Assembly: GCA_963974345.1 (NCBI GenBank)
Contig: CAXBBW010000012.1
Coordinates: 62,001-126,000, forward strand
Direction: 5' to 3'
Source: RHLJ01 sp963974345
Lineage (GTDB): Bacteria; Bacteroidota; Rhodothermia; Balneolales; Balneolaceae
DNA length: 64,000 nucleotides
Shown here: in pieces, positions 52,998 to 61,585 of the stretch
Layout of the letters: every line of letters starts with the position of its first letter
Numbering within the stretch: position 1 is the stretch's first letter
Position numbers and translations under genes: made by a program
Notes under the pieces: generated by a model
Seen by the model: only the letters and a program-made list of their open reading frames with translations
Told to the model about the DNA's origin: nothing
The model's database searches: none

Positions 52998-54710
52998 ATG
53001 AGCATTCAAACAAGAGGTGAGATATCCATAAAAGGATTGCCCGGAAGTGATGGAATCGCGATAGGTAAAGTACTTGTTGTAGATCAAAAAAAGACTAAGA
53101 TTCAACCAAAGAAGATAAAGTCTGATAATATTTTTATACACCTTAAACGCTATTCGAAAGCAAAAAAAAGTTTTTTAAAAGAGCTTGATGATCTTGCAAA
53201 TAATCTGGATCAAAAAACAGCTGGCATTTTAGAAACACAAAAGCATATAGTTTCTGATATCGAAATCGGGAAGAGAATTAATGCTTCTATTGAGGTAGAT
53301 AATTACTCTGTCGATTATTCCATATATAATATATTTAATCAATTTATAGAGCGTCTTCGAGAAAGCGGATCTGAATTATTTCAACAACGGATCGTAGATA
53401 TTGAAAACATTCGCGACCGATTAATCTCTCTTTCTTGCGAAGATGAGAAGGAGCTTGAAGTTGAAAAAGGTGCCATTTTAATTGTAAAGGAAATCAGTCC
53501 TACCGATCTAGTTTCATATCATGAAAAGGGAGTTTCAGGATTGATAATGGATAAAGGAGGAGTAACTTCACATGCCGCAATTATTGCTCAGTCCTTAAAT
53601 ATTCCATGTATTGTTAGTACCAAAGTAGCGGTTCAAAATGCAGGGTTTGCAAAGCAAGCAATATTGGACGGGCCGAATGGAGAATTGATTCTAGATCCTT
53701 CAAAGGAAAAGCTTCGTGAGTTTAGAAAGAAAATTCGAGAGATTCAGAAAACTAAGCTTTCTCAAAAGTCAACAAAAAGAGTTTCTGAGACTTTAGATGG
53801 GATTCCATTTCATTTAAGAGCCAATATTGAGTTCCCTCAAGAACTCTCAATAGCTAAGCAATATGGGGCTGAAGGTATAGGTCTGTTAAGAACGGAAGCA
53901 CTTTTATACGGTGGAATAGCAAAAAAAAGTGAAATTGAACAAGATAAATTCTACGAAGAGATACTCTCAAATGGTTCTGGTCCCGTTACAATCAGGTTGT
54001 TTGATGTAGGTGGAGATAAACTGAGTGCTCATACTCCAGATGAGGCGAATCCATTTTTAGGTTGGAGAGGAATACGAATGCTTCTTGATGAGAAGGAGAC
54101 ACTAAAGAGTCAACTTAGGTCAATATTGAAAGTAGCGGGAAAATTTCCAGGCAGAGTGAAAATCCTTGTCCCTATGGTTAGTGTATTCGAGGAAATAATT
54201 GAAATTAAACAAGCAATTGACAATGTAGAAAAAGAACTCAATAAAGAAGGGGTTACTTTCGATGAATCGGTTCCAATTGGGATTATGATTGAAGTTCCTA
54301 GCGCGGCTTTATTAGCTAAGCATTTGGCTAAAGAAGTTGATTTCTTTAGCATAGGAACAAACGATTTAACCCAATATACTTTAGCGGTAGACAGGGGGAA
54401 TGAACAAATTTGTAAGTTATACCAACACCAACATCCTGCTGTATGGCAACTCATCAAGCTAACTAAGGAAGCAGCAGATGAGCAAAATATTGAATTAAGC
54501 GTGTGTGGAGAACTTGCTGGTGATGTTCTAGGAGCAACGTGCTTGCTTGGTATGGGAATTAATGATTTAAGTATGTCTCCATCATCTATTCTGCGGGTTA
54601 AGGAAGCTTTGGTGATGCGAACTAGTAAAGAAATGAAGAGAATTTCTGAAGAGGTTTTGGGGTGTAGAACTACTTCAGAAGTTAGAGAGCTTTACAAAAA
54701 GTGGGATTAG
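52998..54710 (+). CDS. ptsI: PTS enzyme I (PEP-protein phosphotransferase)
   Basis: 570 residues, the standard length. It carries the N-terminal HPr-binding helices, the phospho-histidine His192 in MDKGGVTSHAAIIAQ, the barrel with EGIGLLRTEALLY, and the PEP-site motifs FFSIGTNDLTQYTLAVDRG and SVCGELAGD with the active Cys. It passes phosphate from phosphoenolpyruvate to HPr. It forms an operon with ptsH. Confidence 0.97.
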   Translation: MSIQTRGEISIKGLPGSDGIAIGKVLVVDQKKTKIQPKKIKSDNIFIHLKRYSKAKKSFLKELDDLANNLDQKTAGILETQKHIVSDIEIGKRINASIEVDNYSVDYSIYNIFNQFIERLRESGSELFQQRIVDIENIRDRLISLSCEDEKELEVEKGAILIVKEISPTDLVSYHEKGVSGLIMDKGGVTSHAAIIAQSLNIPCIVSTKVAVQNAGFAKQAILDGPNGELILDPSKEKLREFRKKIREIQKTKLSQKSTKRVSETLDGIPFHLRANIEFPQELSIAKQYGAEGIGLLRTEALLYGGIAKKSEIEQDKFYEEILSNGSGPVTIRLFDVGGDKLSAHTPDEANPFLGWRGIRMLLDEKETLKSQLRSILKVAGKFPGRVKILVPMVSVFEEIIEIKQAIDNVEKELNKEGVTFDESVPIGIMIEVPSAALLAKHLAKEVDFFSIGTNDLTQYTLAVDRGNEQICKLYQHQHPAVWQLIKLTKEAADEQNIELSVCGELAGDVLGATCLLGMGINDLSMSPSSILRVKEALVMRTSKEMKRISEEVLGCRTTSEVRELYKKWD

Positions 54711-54760
54711 AATTTTATTTATTAAGATTGTTTGGGAAAATACTTAATCAGGTTTTGTAA

Positions 54761-54772
54761 GGAAACGTTTCC
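54761..54772. promoter_or_regulatory. Perfect palindrome of LacI-family operator type
   Basis: GGAAACGTTTCC is a 12-bp perfect palindrome with the central AACGTT favoured by LacI-family repressors, standing out in very AT-rich DNA. It lies 50 bases after ptsI and 150 bases before the CBM48 gene. No LacI-type gene is in the window. Confidence 0.4.
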
Positions 54773-54921
54773 ATACATTATTAATTTAAGTGATTAATAT
54801 TTTATTATTAAATTTTTTAGTATAAATTAATTAGGAATTAATTTTTTTATGGTAAATTTATTGAAATGATTTAATTAAATAGGTATTTTTAATTTCATTC
54901 TAAATAAAATTTGATTTCAAT

Positions 54922-55221
54922 ATGTTGGAAAAAAAATTCACTCCTAAAAGAACGATATGTAAAGTTACTTTTTCTGTACCCTCAGAAATAGTATCTAAAG
55001 AAGTTGCTTTAGCTGGCGACTTTAACGAATGGGACACTACCCCGCTTTCTCTAGATGATAAAAGAGGCGTCTATAAAACTGAAATAAAACTTAAACCAGA
55101 ATCAGAGTACAAATTCAAATACCTAATTGATGGTGAAGTTTGGGAAAATGATTATGCGGCAGATGCATATGTTCCTAATGACTTTGGAACAGAAGATTCT
55201 TTGGTTGCAATAGGAAAATAA
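54922..55221 (+). CDS. Stand-alone glycogen-binding (CBM48/AMPK-like) domain protein
   Basis: 99 residues, essentially one CBM48 / isoamylase N-terminal domain: VALAGDFNEWDTTPLSL, YKTEIKLKPESEYKFKYLID and a conserved GEVWENDYAADAYVPND. Trp and Lys residues in these loops bind alpha-glucans in related proteins. There is no catalytic domain. It may target a partner enzyme to glycogen or act as a regulatory subunit. birA follows after five bases. Confidence 0.9.
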   Translation: MLEKKFTPKRTICKVTFSVPSEIVSKEVALAGDFNEWDTTPLSLDDKRGVYKTEIKLKPESEYKFKYLIDGEVWENDYAADAYVPNDFGTEDSLVAIGK

Positions 55222-55226
55222 CCTAG

Positions 55227-56009
55227 TTGTTTAACACACAACATTTTGAAGACGTTTTAGCTACGTCCTGGTTAGGACGTAGCTTCTTTTATTTCCCAGA
55301 ATTGGGATCTACAAATACCTATGCCAAATCTATGAGTAGAATTGATTCGCTACACGGGACATTGATCTTAGCAGATTCTCAAACAAACGGTAGAGGACAG
55401 CACAATAATCATTGGGAAACTACTCCAAATCAAAATCTCACCTTCAGTTTGGTTTTTGAGCCAATTAATCAACAGCGGCTAACCATTCTTACTCTTGCTT
55501 GTGCTTTGGCGGTCACTGATGTTTGTGGAGAACAAGCATGCTCAACATTTGATTTAAAATGGCCTAATGACGTTCTTTTTAAAGGGAAAAAAATTGGAGG
55601 ACTTCTTACTGAAGCAATATTTAATGGGAATATAATTGATAGGGTAATTGTGGGGATAGGGGTTAATGTAAACCAATCAGTTTTTGACGATTCTTTAAAA
55701 GAATCAGCTACTTCACTTATCCAAATTACTGAGAAAAAGTACTCAAGAGAGAGATTATTAGCACGTATATTAACAAGAATTGAATATTATTATCGGCTTT
55801 GGGATTCAAGAGATATAGATATGATCAGGTCTATAAATAAAACCCTTTTAGGATTCGGAACATGGGCTACGATTTATGTGAATGGAGAAAAAAGAGAGGG
55901 TAAATACAAGTTTCTTGGTGTTAATGAAAATGGTGAACTTGTAGTGTTGAATAAGGAGCTCGAAGTAGATACTTTTTCATATGAACAAGTCCGTATCCAG
56001 ATCGATTGA
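55227..56009 (+). CDS. birA: Biotin--[acetyl-CoA-carboxylase] ligase, monofunctional
   Basis: 260 residues, starting at a TTG five bases after the CBM48 stop. It has the biotin-ligase core without the N-terminal repressor domain, so class I. Motifs are GSTNTYAKSM, the adenylate loop NGRGQHNNHWET (variant of GRGRxGRxW), DLKWPNDVLFKGKKIGGLLT and a small C-terminal SH3-like domain (GTWATIYVNGEKREGKYK). It attaches biotin to carboxylase carrier proteins. Its 3-prime end overlaps tilS by 29 bases. Confidence 0.92.
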   Translation: MFNTQHFEDVLATSWLGRSFFYFPELGSTNTYAKSMSRIDSLHGTLILADSQTNGRGQHNNHWETTPNQNLTFSLVFEPINQQRLTILTLACALAVTDVCGEQACSTFDLKWPNDVLFKGKKIGGLLTEAIFNGNIIDRVIVGIGVNVNQSVFDDSLKESATSLIQITEKKYSRERLLARILTRIEYYYRLWDSRDIDMIRSINKTLLGFGTWATIYVNGEKREGKYKFLGVNENGELVVLNKELEVDTFSYEQVRIQID

Positions 56010-57318
56010 GAAATCTATAAAAAGTTCTCTAGGTTTACTTTCTCAAAGAAATCCAAAGATACTTTTGGGAGTAAGTGGTGGGCCAGATTCAATGGCTTTA
56101 CTGTATGCTTTTTTTAAATCAAATGTTGATGTGATGGTTGTACACATTAACTATGAATTGCGGGGAAAGGAATCAGATATAGACCAAGAGTTGGTAGAAG
56201 GCATGTGCACCGAATGGGGGTTTGAATGCTGTTCTATTAGGTTAAATAATAATATACACCAAGGCAATTTTCAGAATTGGGCAAGGGAAGAGCGGTATAG
56301 AATCTTTAAAGAACTTAAAGAAGCGAAAAAGATATCTTGTATCGCTACGGCTCATCATCAAAACGATCAAGTAGAAACTATTTTACAAAAAGTATTGAGG
56401 GGAAGTGGAGTTGAAGCTTGGCAAGGAATGAGTATTTGGGATGGACAGCTTTTCCGACCACTATTGCCATTTAAAAAGTCAGAAATAGTAGAATATTGTA
56501 GCGAAGAAGCTATACCCTATAGGATTGATGAAAGTAATTTAGAATCTGGATACGCTAGAAATTTTATCCGAAATGAATTATCCGCCGATTTCAATAAATT
56601 TTTTCCAGGTTGGCAAACAAACATTTTAGCGCTTCAAGAAAAGGGCGAGGTGACGGAATTAGCAATTCATCATATTATTGAATTTATTTGCGTTGGTGAA
56701 GAAATAGAACTCTCGAAATTTTCTCAGCTGAATGAAAAGTTAAAGCCAGCTGTGTTAAAGAAATTTATTTCTATTAAATACCCAGAATTAAAAATTTCAA
56801 AAGGTAAACTAATAGAACTCCTAAAAATTGAGGATGCACAATCTGGTACTTCTATTGAAATTTCGGATTCTATACATATTGTTCGGGATAGAGCGTCCAT
56901 CACATTAAAAAATGAACAATCAAAAACCATTGAATTAGAGATAAGTGAATTAGATGTGAATAATGGTATTAATTTTAAGAATCTCGAAATATCAATCTCG
57001 AAAAGTATAAATAATGAGATTCCATTGTACATAGATGCAGGTTTAATCAAATGGCCTCTCACTATTAGGGTGTGGAAAAAGGGGGATAAAATAGTGCCTT
57101 TAGGAATGAATGGCTCTCAGAAAATCTCTGACCATCTTACGAATCGAAAAATTACTTCATCAAAACGAGAAAAAGCTTTGATATTAAGTGATGTAGATAG
57201 TACTATTTACGCCATAATTTTTCCGGTTAAAGCCGAGAATGGTGAAATAGGGACCGTTTCCGAAATTATTAAATGTACAGAGCAAACAACCGAATACTTG
57301 ACCATAAACCCGAAGTAG
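55981..57318 (+). CDS. tilS: tRNA(Ile)-lysidine synthase
   Basis: 445 residues. The PP-loop is LLGVSGGPDSMALLYA and the second ATP/tRNA motif ATAHHQNDQVETILQKVLRG. A central helical domain and the TilS C-terminal domain follow (WPLTIRVWKKGDKIVPLGMN). It converts the CAU-anticodon wobble cytidine of a minor tRNA-Ile to lysidine, which is essential. The start overlapping birA suggests translational coupling; the next ATG downstream would cut into the catalytic domain. Confidence 0.96.
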   Translation: MNKSVSRSIEKSIKSSLGLLSQRNPKILLGVSGGPDSMALLYAFFKSNVDVMVVHINYELRGKESDIDQELVEGMCTEWGFECCSIRLNNNIHQGNFQNWAREERYRIFKELKEAKKISCIATAHHQNDQVETILQKVLRGSGVEAWQGMSIWDGQLFRPLLPFKKSEIVEYCSEEAIPYRIDESNLESGYARNFIRNELSADFNKFFPGWQTNILALQEKGEVTELAIHHIIEFICVGEEIELSKFSQLNEKLKPAVLKKFISIKYPELKISKGKLIELLKIEDAQSGTSIEISDSIHIVRDRASITLKNEQSKTIELEISELDVNNGINFKNLEISISKSINNEIPLYIDAGLIKWPLTIRVWKKGDKIVPLGMNGSQKISDHLTNRKITSSKREKALILSDVDSTIYAIIFPVKAENGEIGTVSEIIKCTEQTTEYLTINPK

Positions 57319-57325
57319 AAATATT

Positions 57326-57883
57326 ATGAGCTTTAATCTTCCCAAAACTGTCAATTGCAATGGTGAAGTTTTCGACATTTTTATTACAAAACAACAAATT
57401 GAAGCCCGAATATCACTTCTTGGTACTCAATTAGACAAAGACTTTGCAGATAAAAAACCAATTTTTATAGGAATCTTAAACGGGGCCTTTATTTTTCTTG
57501 CTGATATAATGCGTTGTGTTACCATAGAGTGTGAAGTCGATTTCATGAAGTTGAGCAGCTATGGTGATGAAAAGGTTTCTTCTGGTGAAGTAACGGAGTT
57601 AAAGGAAATTGACGCAAAAGTAAAAGGACGACATATTATTTTAGTGGAAGATATTGTTGATACAGGGCTTTCAATGAAATACATCGTAAATCGTTTGAAA
57701 ATGTACGACCCAGAATCTGTCTCTGTAATTACTTTACTACATAAAAAGGATGCCACAAAACATGATGTTCAAATTGATTATGTTGGATTCGAAATTCCGT
57801 CAAAATTTGTTTTAGGTTATGGGTTAGATTATGCCCAAGAAGGAAGAAATCTCGCTCAAATTTATGCTTTGAGTGAAGACTAG
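57326..57883 (+). CDS. hpt: Hypoxanthine phosphoribosyltransferase
   Basis: 185 residues, typical for bacterial HPRT. The PRPP-binding motif is IILVEDIVDTGLSMKYI and the C-terminal base-binding region is VGFEIPSKFVLGYGLDYAQE. It salvages hypoxanthine/guanine to nucleotides. It is seven bases after tilS; tilS-hpt is a widely conserved pair. Confidence 0.96.
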   Translation: MSFNLPKTVNCNGEVFDIFITKQQIEARISLLGTQLDKDFADKKPIFIGILNGAFIFLADIMRCVTIECEVDFMKLSSYGDEKVSSGEVTELKEIDAKVKGRHIILVEDIVDTGLSMKYIVNRLKMYDPESVSVITLLHKKDATKHDVQIDYVGFEIPSKFVLGYGLDYAQEGRNLAQIYALSED

Positions 57884-57909
57884 GTTATAAAACTCTGAAA
57901 TAATTTCAG

Positions 57910-60900
57910 ATGAGTTATAAAAAGGGTGTAGCTAGAATAATAGCGATTTTATCAGTGCTTATTTTTTTAAGCTGGAAGAGCTATGCTCAATCTATAAGTG
58001 CTATTTCAAATAATGATAGTCTTACTACTAAGGTTTGGACTATTGAAGACGGAATACCCGTAAACACTGTGAATTATTTAACCCAAGATGACGAAGGATA
58101 TCTTTGGTTTACTACTTATGATGGAATAGTTCGATTTGATGGATTAGAATTTAAAGTATATAATCATGCGAACACCCCAGTTATTCCTCATAACAGAGCT
58201 ACTCAGATATATAAACAAGATGGTGTTGGTATTTGGATTTCACTAGAATATGGTGGTGTTCTGTTACTAACAAGGAATGGATTCCAACATTTCGGAGAAA
58301 ATGAGGGGTTCTCAAAATCCGATGTAACAGAAGTTACCGAGCATTCAGATGGGAGAATTTTTTTTACTACACATGAAGGGCTTTTTGTATTCGAAAATAA
58401 CAGATTTAAAAAATTCTTTGATGCAGAAAATATTTTGCAAAATCGAATTCGAGATGTTTTCGAGGATGTAGATGCTTCACTTTGGGTTGCTACAAATAAT
58501 GGCGTACTACATTTTAAAGATGGAGAATCAAAGCGATATTATATCTCAGCTAATGAAGGTGAAAATAGATTTTTTAGTGTTTATAGAGCACCAAATGGAG
58601 ACTTATTAGCAGGCTCTACACAAGGTCTCTATATTTTGAAGGGCGATGAGTTAGTTAATACTAAAAAGTATAGCGAACTAAAATCAACTGATGTCTATAA
58701 GATATTTGGGAATGAAACCATAACCTTTTTTAGCACGTTTCAAGGACTCTTTACGCTTGAGAATGGAATTGTGAATAAAATTTACGATCCTAACAGAAAA
58801 GAAAGAGAGGCTTATTACGTACACTTAAGAGATTCAAAGGATCGACTTTGGCTTGTAGGGGAAAGAGGTACCCTAAGTATTTATAATGATGGTAAAATAT
58901 CCTCATTTAATGCTGTTCAAGGCTTAGGGGAGGAATACTATATCGGCGTTTTTGAGGACAAAGAGAATAATATATGGATATCAAGTTCTACAAGAGGTCT
59001 AATTCAGGTTAAAGAATCGATTGTAACAACTATCTCTGATAAAGAAGGTTTATCTGAAGATAATATTTTAGGGCTTTTAGAAGATAGTAAAGGAAGATAT
59101 TGGGTCGGAACAAGGGGTGCAGGACTCAATATGATCCAAAATGGTAAGATCAGTTATTTTAAAGAGACACGAGATATTGAATCAAGCATAGTACAAACAC
59201 TTGCAGAAGATAGTCTAGGAAATATTTGGGTTGGTCACTATCAAAAAGGAATCAATAAAATTTCCTCAAGGGGTAAAATATCGCATTATTCGCTTGGTCA
59301 AAAATTTGACTTAAACGATGTTCATTCGATATATATAACAAAAAAAGGGGAGAAATGGGTAGGGACGTACGCCGGATTAGTTCTTTTTGATGAATATAAT
59401 TCTGACCATAAAATCTATACAAAAGAAGATGGGCTTGCAGGCTCGAAAATAAGATATATAACTGAAGAGACCGATGCGTCACTTTGGATTGGAACGCTTG
59501 ATGGAGGTATTTCACATTTTAAAAACAATCAATTTAAAAACTATTCAGTTGAAAATGGACTTTCCTCCAATAACGTAAGATCTATATATATTGATGAATA
59601 TGATTCTGAAATTATTTGGGTTGGAACCGAGAATAATGGATTAAATAGAATTAAGAATGGACAAATTACATATATAAATGTAAACGATGGACTGCCTGAT
59701 TACAATATTCATTGGATTTCTCATGACAATTATGGTTGGCTATGGATGTCTACAAATAAAGGGGTAGTCAAAATCGATAAAGAAGAATTGAATGCCTATT
59801 TAGATGGACAGCGAGAAAGCTTTAGAATGCAAACGTTTGGCAGAAAAGATGGAATGAGAAATCCCGAAGGTAATGGTTCGTTTCAAGAAGCTGGAATAAG
59901 GACTTCGGAAGGTACTTTTTGGTTTGCCACTCAAGATGGGGTTGCTATATTTAAAATTAAGGAAAAAAGTTCAAACATATTTTCTCCAAAAACGGTTATT
60001 AAGAACGTAATGGCTAGAGGTGAAAGCTTTTCTTCTGACTCTATTATTTTTGAGCCAGGAATCAATGATTTTGAGATAAATATCCATGCTCTTACATTTA
60101 TAAATACTTCAGAAACTCGATTCCGATATAGATTTTACTCTTCTGATGATAGAAATGAAGAATGGATTGAATCTGGGAAAGAAAGAAGAATCCAGTTTTT
60201 AGACATATTCCCTGGTGATTATCTTTTTGAAGCACAAGCCACTAATACGGATGGAACATGGTCTCCGTATACAGCTTCGATATTTATAGCTGTTAATCCA
60301 AAATATTACCAACAAGGATGGTTTTATATTCTTTGTGTAATTGGCTTTATCCTATTCTTAGCGGGAGGATGGAGGTTAAGATATCAAAAATTGGTTGCCG
60401 ACCAGCAAAAAATGGAAAAGATAATTGAAGAACAGATCCAACAAATAAAGACAGAGAAAAAAGCGGTTGAACTACAAAAAGAGATTATTGAGAAGCAAGC
60501 CAAAGTGCTTGAACAGAGCAATAAAACTAAAGACAAATTCTTTTCCATAATCGCTCACGATCTCAGAAACCCCTTTCAAGCAATGTTGGGTTATACCGAA
60601 TATTTATATGACGATATAGACAATTTTGATAAAGATGAGGTTAAGGAAGGAATAGAAACAATAAGAGAATCCTCAAAGACTTTATTAAATTTGACAGAGA
60701 ATCTTTTAACATGGGCGAACATTCAAACAGGCACAGTAACCCCTTCCCCAATTGAATTTGCTATGAATGATTTGATTGATGAGAATGAAAAACTGTTTAC
60801 TCAATCAGCGAAACAAAAAGGGATAAAACTATCCTCAGAAAGTGATTCGAATATTCATTTATATGCTGATCAAAATATGGTGAATACGGTAATTCGTAAT

Positions 60901-61203
60901 TTGATATCAAACTCAATCAAATTTACTAAGAGTGGTGGTTCTGTACTCATAAAAACTGAATGTGTGAACAAAAAATGTAGACTCACTATTTCTGATACTG
61001 GAATTGGGATGAATAAAGATTTACTAAAAGGAGTAATGAGTTTAGATTCGAAATCTACTAGAGAAGGCACCAACAATGAGACAGGGACCGGATTGGGACT
61101 AGTTCTTTGTAAAGAAATGGTAGAAATGAATAATGGAACTTTAAATATAGAATCTAAAGAAGGGATAGGAACAACTTTTATAGTTGAGCTACCTTGTAAA
61201 TAA
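57910..61203 (+). CDS. Propeller-type sensor histidine kinase (HisKA class)
   Basis: 1097 residues. A signal peptide ends at about residue 27 (YAQSISA). Residues ~35-690 are two-component-regulator propeller blades (repeated EDGIPVNTVNYL..., GYLWFTTYDGIVRFDG, NIWVGHYQKGINKI) that should form two periplasmic seven-blade propellers. A Y_Y_Y domain spans ~700-795, a membrane helix ~800-822 and a coiled coil ~825-870. The HisKA dimerisation helix holds phospho-acceptor His883 (FFSIIAHDLRNPFQ), then HATPase with GTGLGLVLCKEMVE. There is no receiver or DNA-binding domain, so it needs a separate regulator. It is 26 bases after hpt. Confidence 0.93.
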   Translation: MSYKKGVARIIAILSVLIFLSWKSYAQSISAISNNDSLTTKVWTIEDGIPVNTVNYLTQDDEGYLWFTTYDGIVRFDGLEFKVYNHANTPVIPHNRATQIYKQDGVGIWISLEYGGVLLLTRNGFQHFGENEGFSKSDVTEVTEHSDGRIFFTTHEGLFVFENNRFKKFFDAENILQNRIRDVFEDVDASLWVATNNGVLHFKDGESKRYYISANEGENRFFSVYRAPNGDLLAGSTQGLYILKGDELVNTKKYSELKSTDVYKIFGNETITFFSTFQGLFTLENGIVNKIYDPNRKEREAYYVHLRDSKDRLWLVGERGTLSIYNDGKISSFNAVQGLGEEYYIGVFEDKENNIWISSSTRGLIQVKESIVTTISDKEGLSEDNILGLLEDSKGRYWVGTRGAGLNMIQNGKISYFKETRDIESSIVQTLAEDSLGNIWVGHYQKGINKISSRGKISHYSLGQKFDLNDVHSIYITKKGEKWVGTYAGLVLFDEYNSDHKIYTKEDGLAGSKIRYITEETDASLWIGTLDGGISHFKNNQFKNYSVENGLSSNNVRSIYIDEYDSEIIWVGTENNGLNRIKNGQITYINVNDGLPDYNIHWISHDNYGWLWMSTNKGVVKIDKEELNAYLDGQRESFRMQTFGRKDGMRNPEGNGSFQEAGIRTSEGTFWFATQDGVAIFKIKEKSSNIFSPKTVIKNVMARGESFSSDSIIFEPGINDFEINIHALTFINTSETRFRYRFYSSDDRNEEWIESGKERRIQFLDIFPGDYLFEAQATNTDGTWSPYTASIFIAVNPKYYQQGWFYILCVIGFILFLAGGWRLRYQKLVADQQKMEKIIEEQIQQIKTEKKAVELQKEIIEKQAKVLEQSNKTKDKFFSIIAHDLRNPFQAMLGYTEYLYDDIDNFDKDEVKEGIETIRESSKTLLNLTENLLTWANIQTGTVTPSPIEFAMNDLIDENEKLFTQSAKQKGIKLSSESDSNIHLYADQNMVNTVIRNLISNSIKFTKSGGSVLIKTECVNKKCRLTISDTGIGMNKDLLKGVMSLDSKSTREGTNNETGTGLGLVLCKEMVEMNNGTLNIESKEGIGTTFIVELPCK

Positions 61204-61253
61204 GTAGTTTCAGATTTCTTCTTCTTGGCATTGCTTGGACTTACTAAGCACCG

Positions 61254-61261
61254 TATATTTG
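61254..61261 (+). promoter_or_regulatory. Minus-7 promoter box for tRNA-Ser
   Basis: TATATTTG matches TAnnTTTG and starts 21 bases before the tRNA. A TTG at 61231-61233 is spaced 20 bases upstream as a minus-33 element. The box is identical to that of tRNA-Met at 163. Confidence 0.65.
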
Positions 61262-61274
61262 TTGCCCTTGAATA

Positions 61275-61364
61275 AGGAGAGGTGGCTGAGTGGCTGAAAG
61301 CGCTCCCCTGCTAAGGGAGTTTATTTGGAAACAAGTAACGAGGGTTCGAATCCCTCCCTCTCCG
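61275..61364 (+). tRNA. tRNA-Ser (anticodon GCT)
   Basis: 90 bases with the long variable arm of a class II tRNA. The acceptor stem is GGAGAGG/CCTCTCC with discriminator G. The anticodon stem CTCCC/GGGAG holds loop CTGCTAA (anticodon GCT). The variable arm is around TTTATTTGGAAACAAGTAAC and the T arm GAGGG/CCCTC with TTCGAAT. It reads AGC/AGT serine codons. Confidence 0.95.
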
Positions 61365-61383
61365 CACAAGCCAATGTAAAGTT

Positions 61384-61419
61384 AAGCCCAGTACATAATT
61401 TATGTGCTGGGCTTTTTCT
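61384..61419 (+). terminator. Terminator after tRNA-Ser
   Basis: AAGCCCAGTACAT pairs with ATGTGCTGGGCTT (one T-G pair) and is followed by five T, about 20 bases after the tRNA end. Confidence 0.9.
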
Positions 61420-61585
61420 TTATTCAAGCTTTTTCATTTTAGGTAAAACTTTTGGGATATTTATATCGTTTGAAGCCTGAGCATTTATTCAAACACGGAA
61501 AACTGCTGATTAAGTAGCGAATGCTCGAAAAATTACTATTTGAAAAGAAATAGATTTGTATAATCCTGCAATTAAAAAACGTTAA

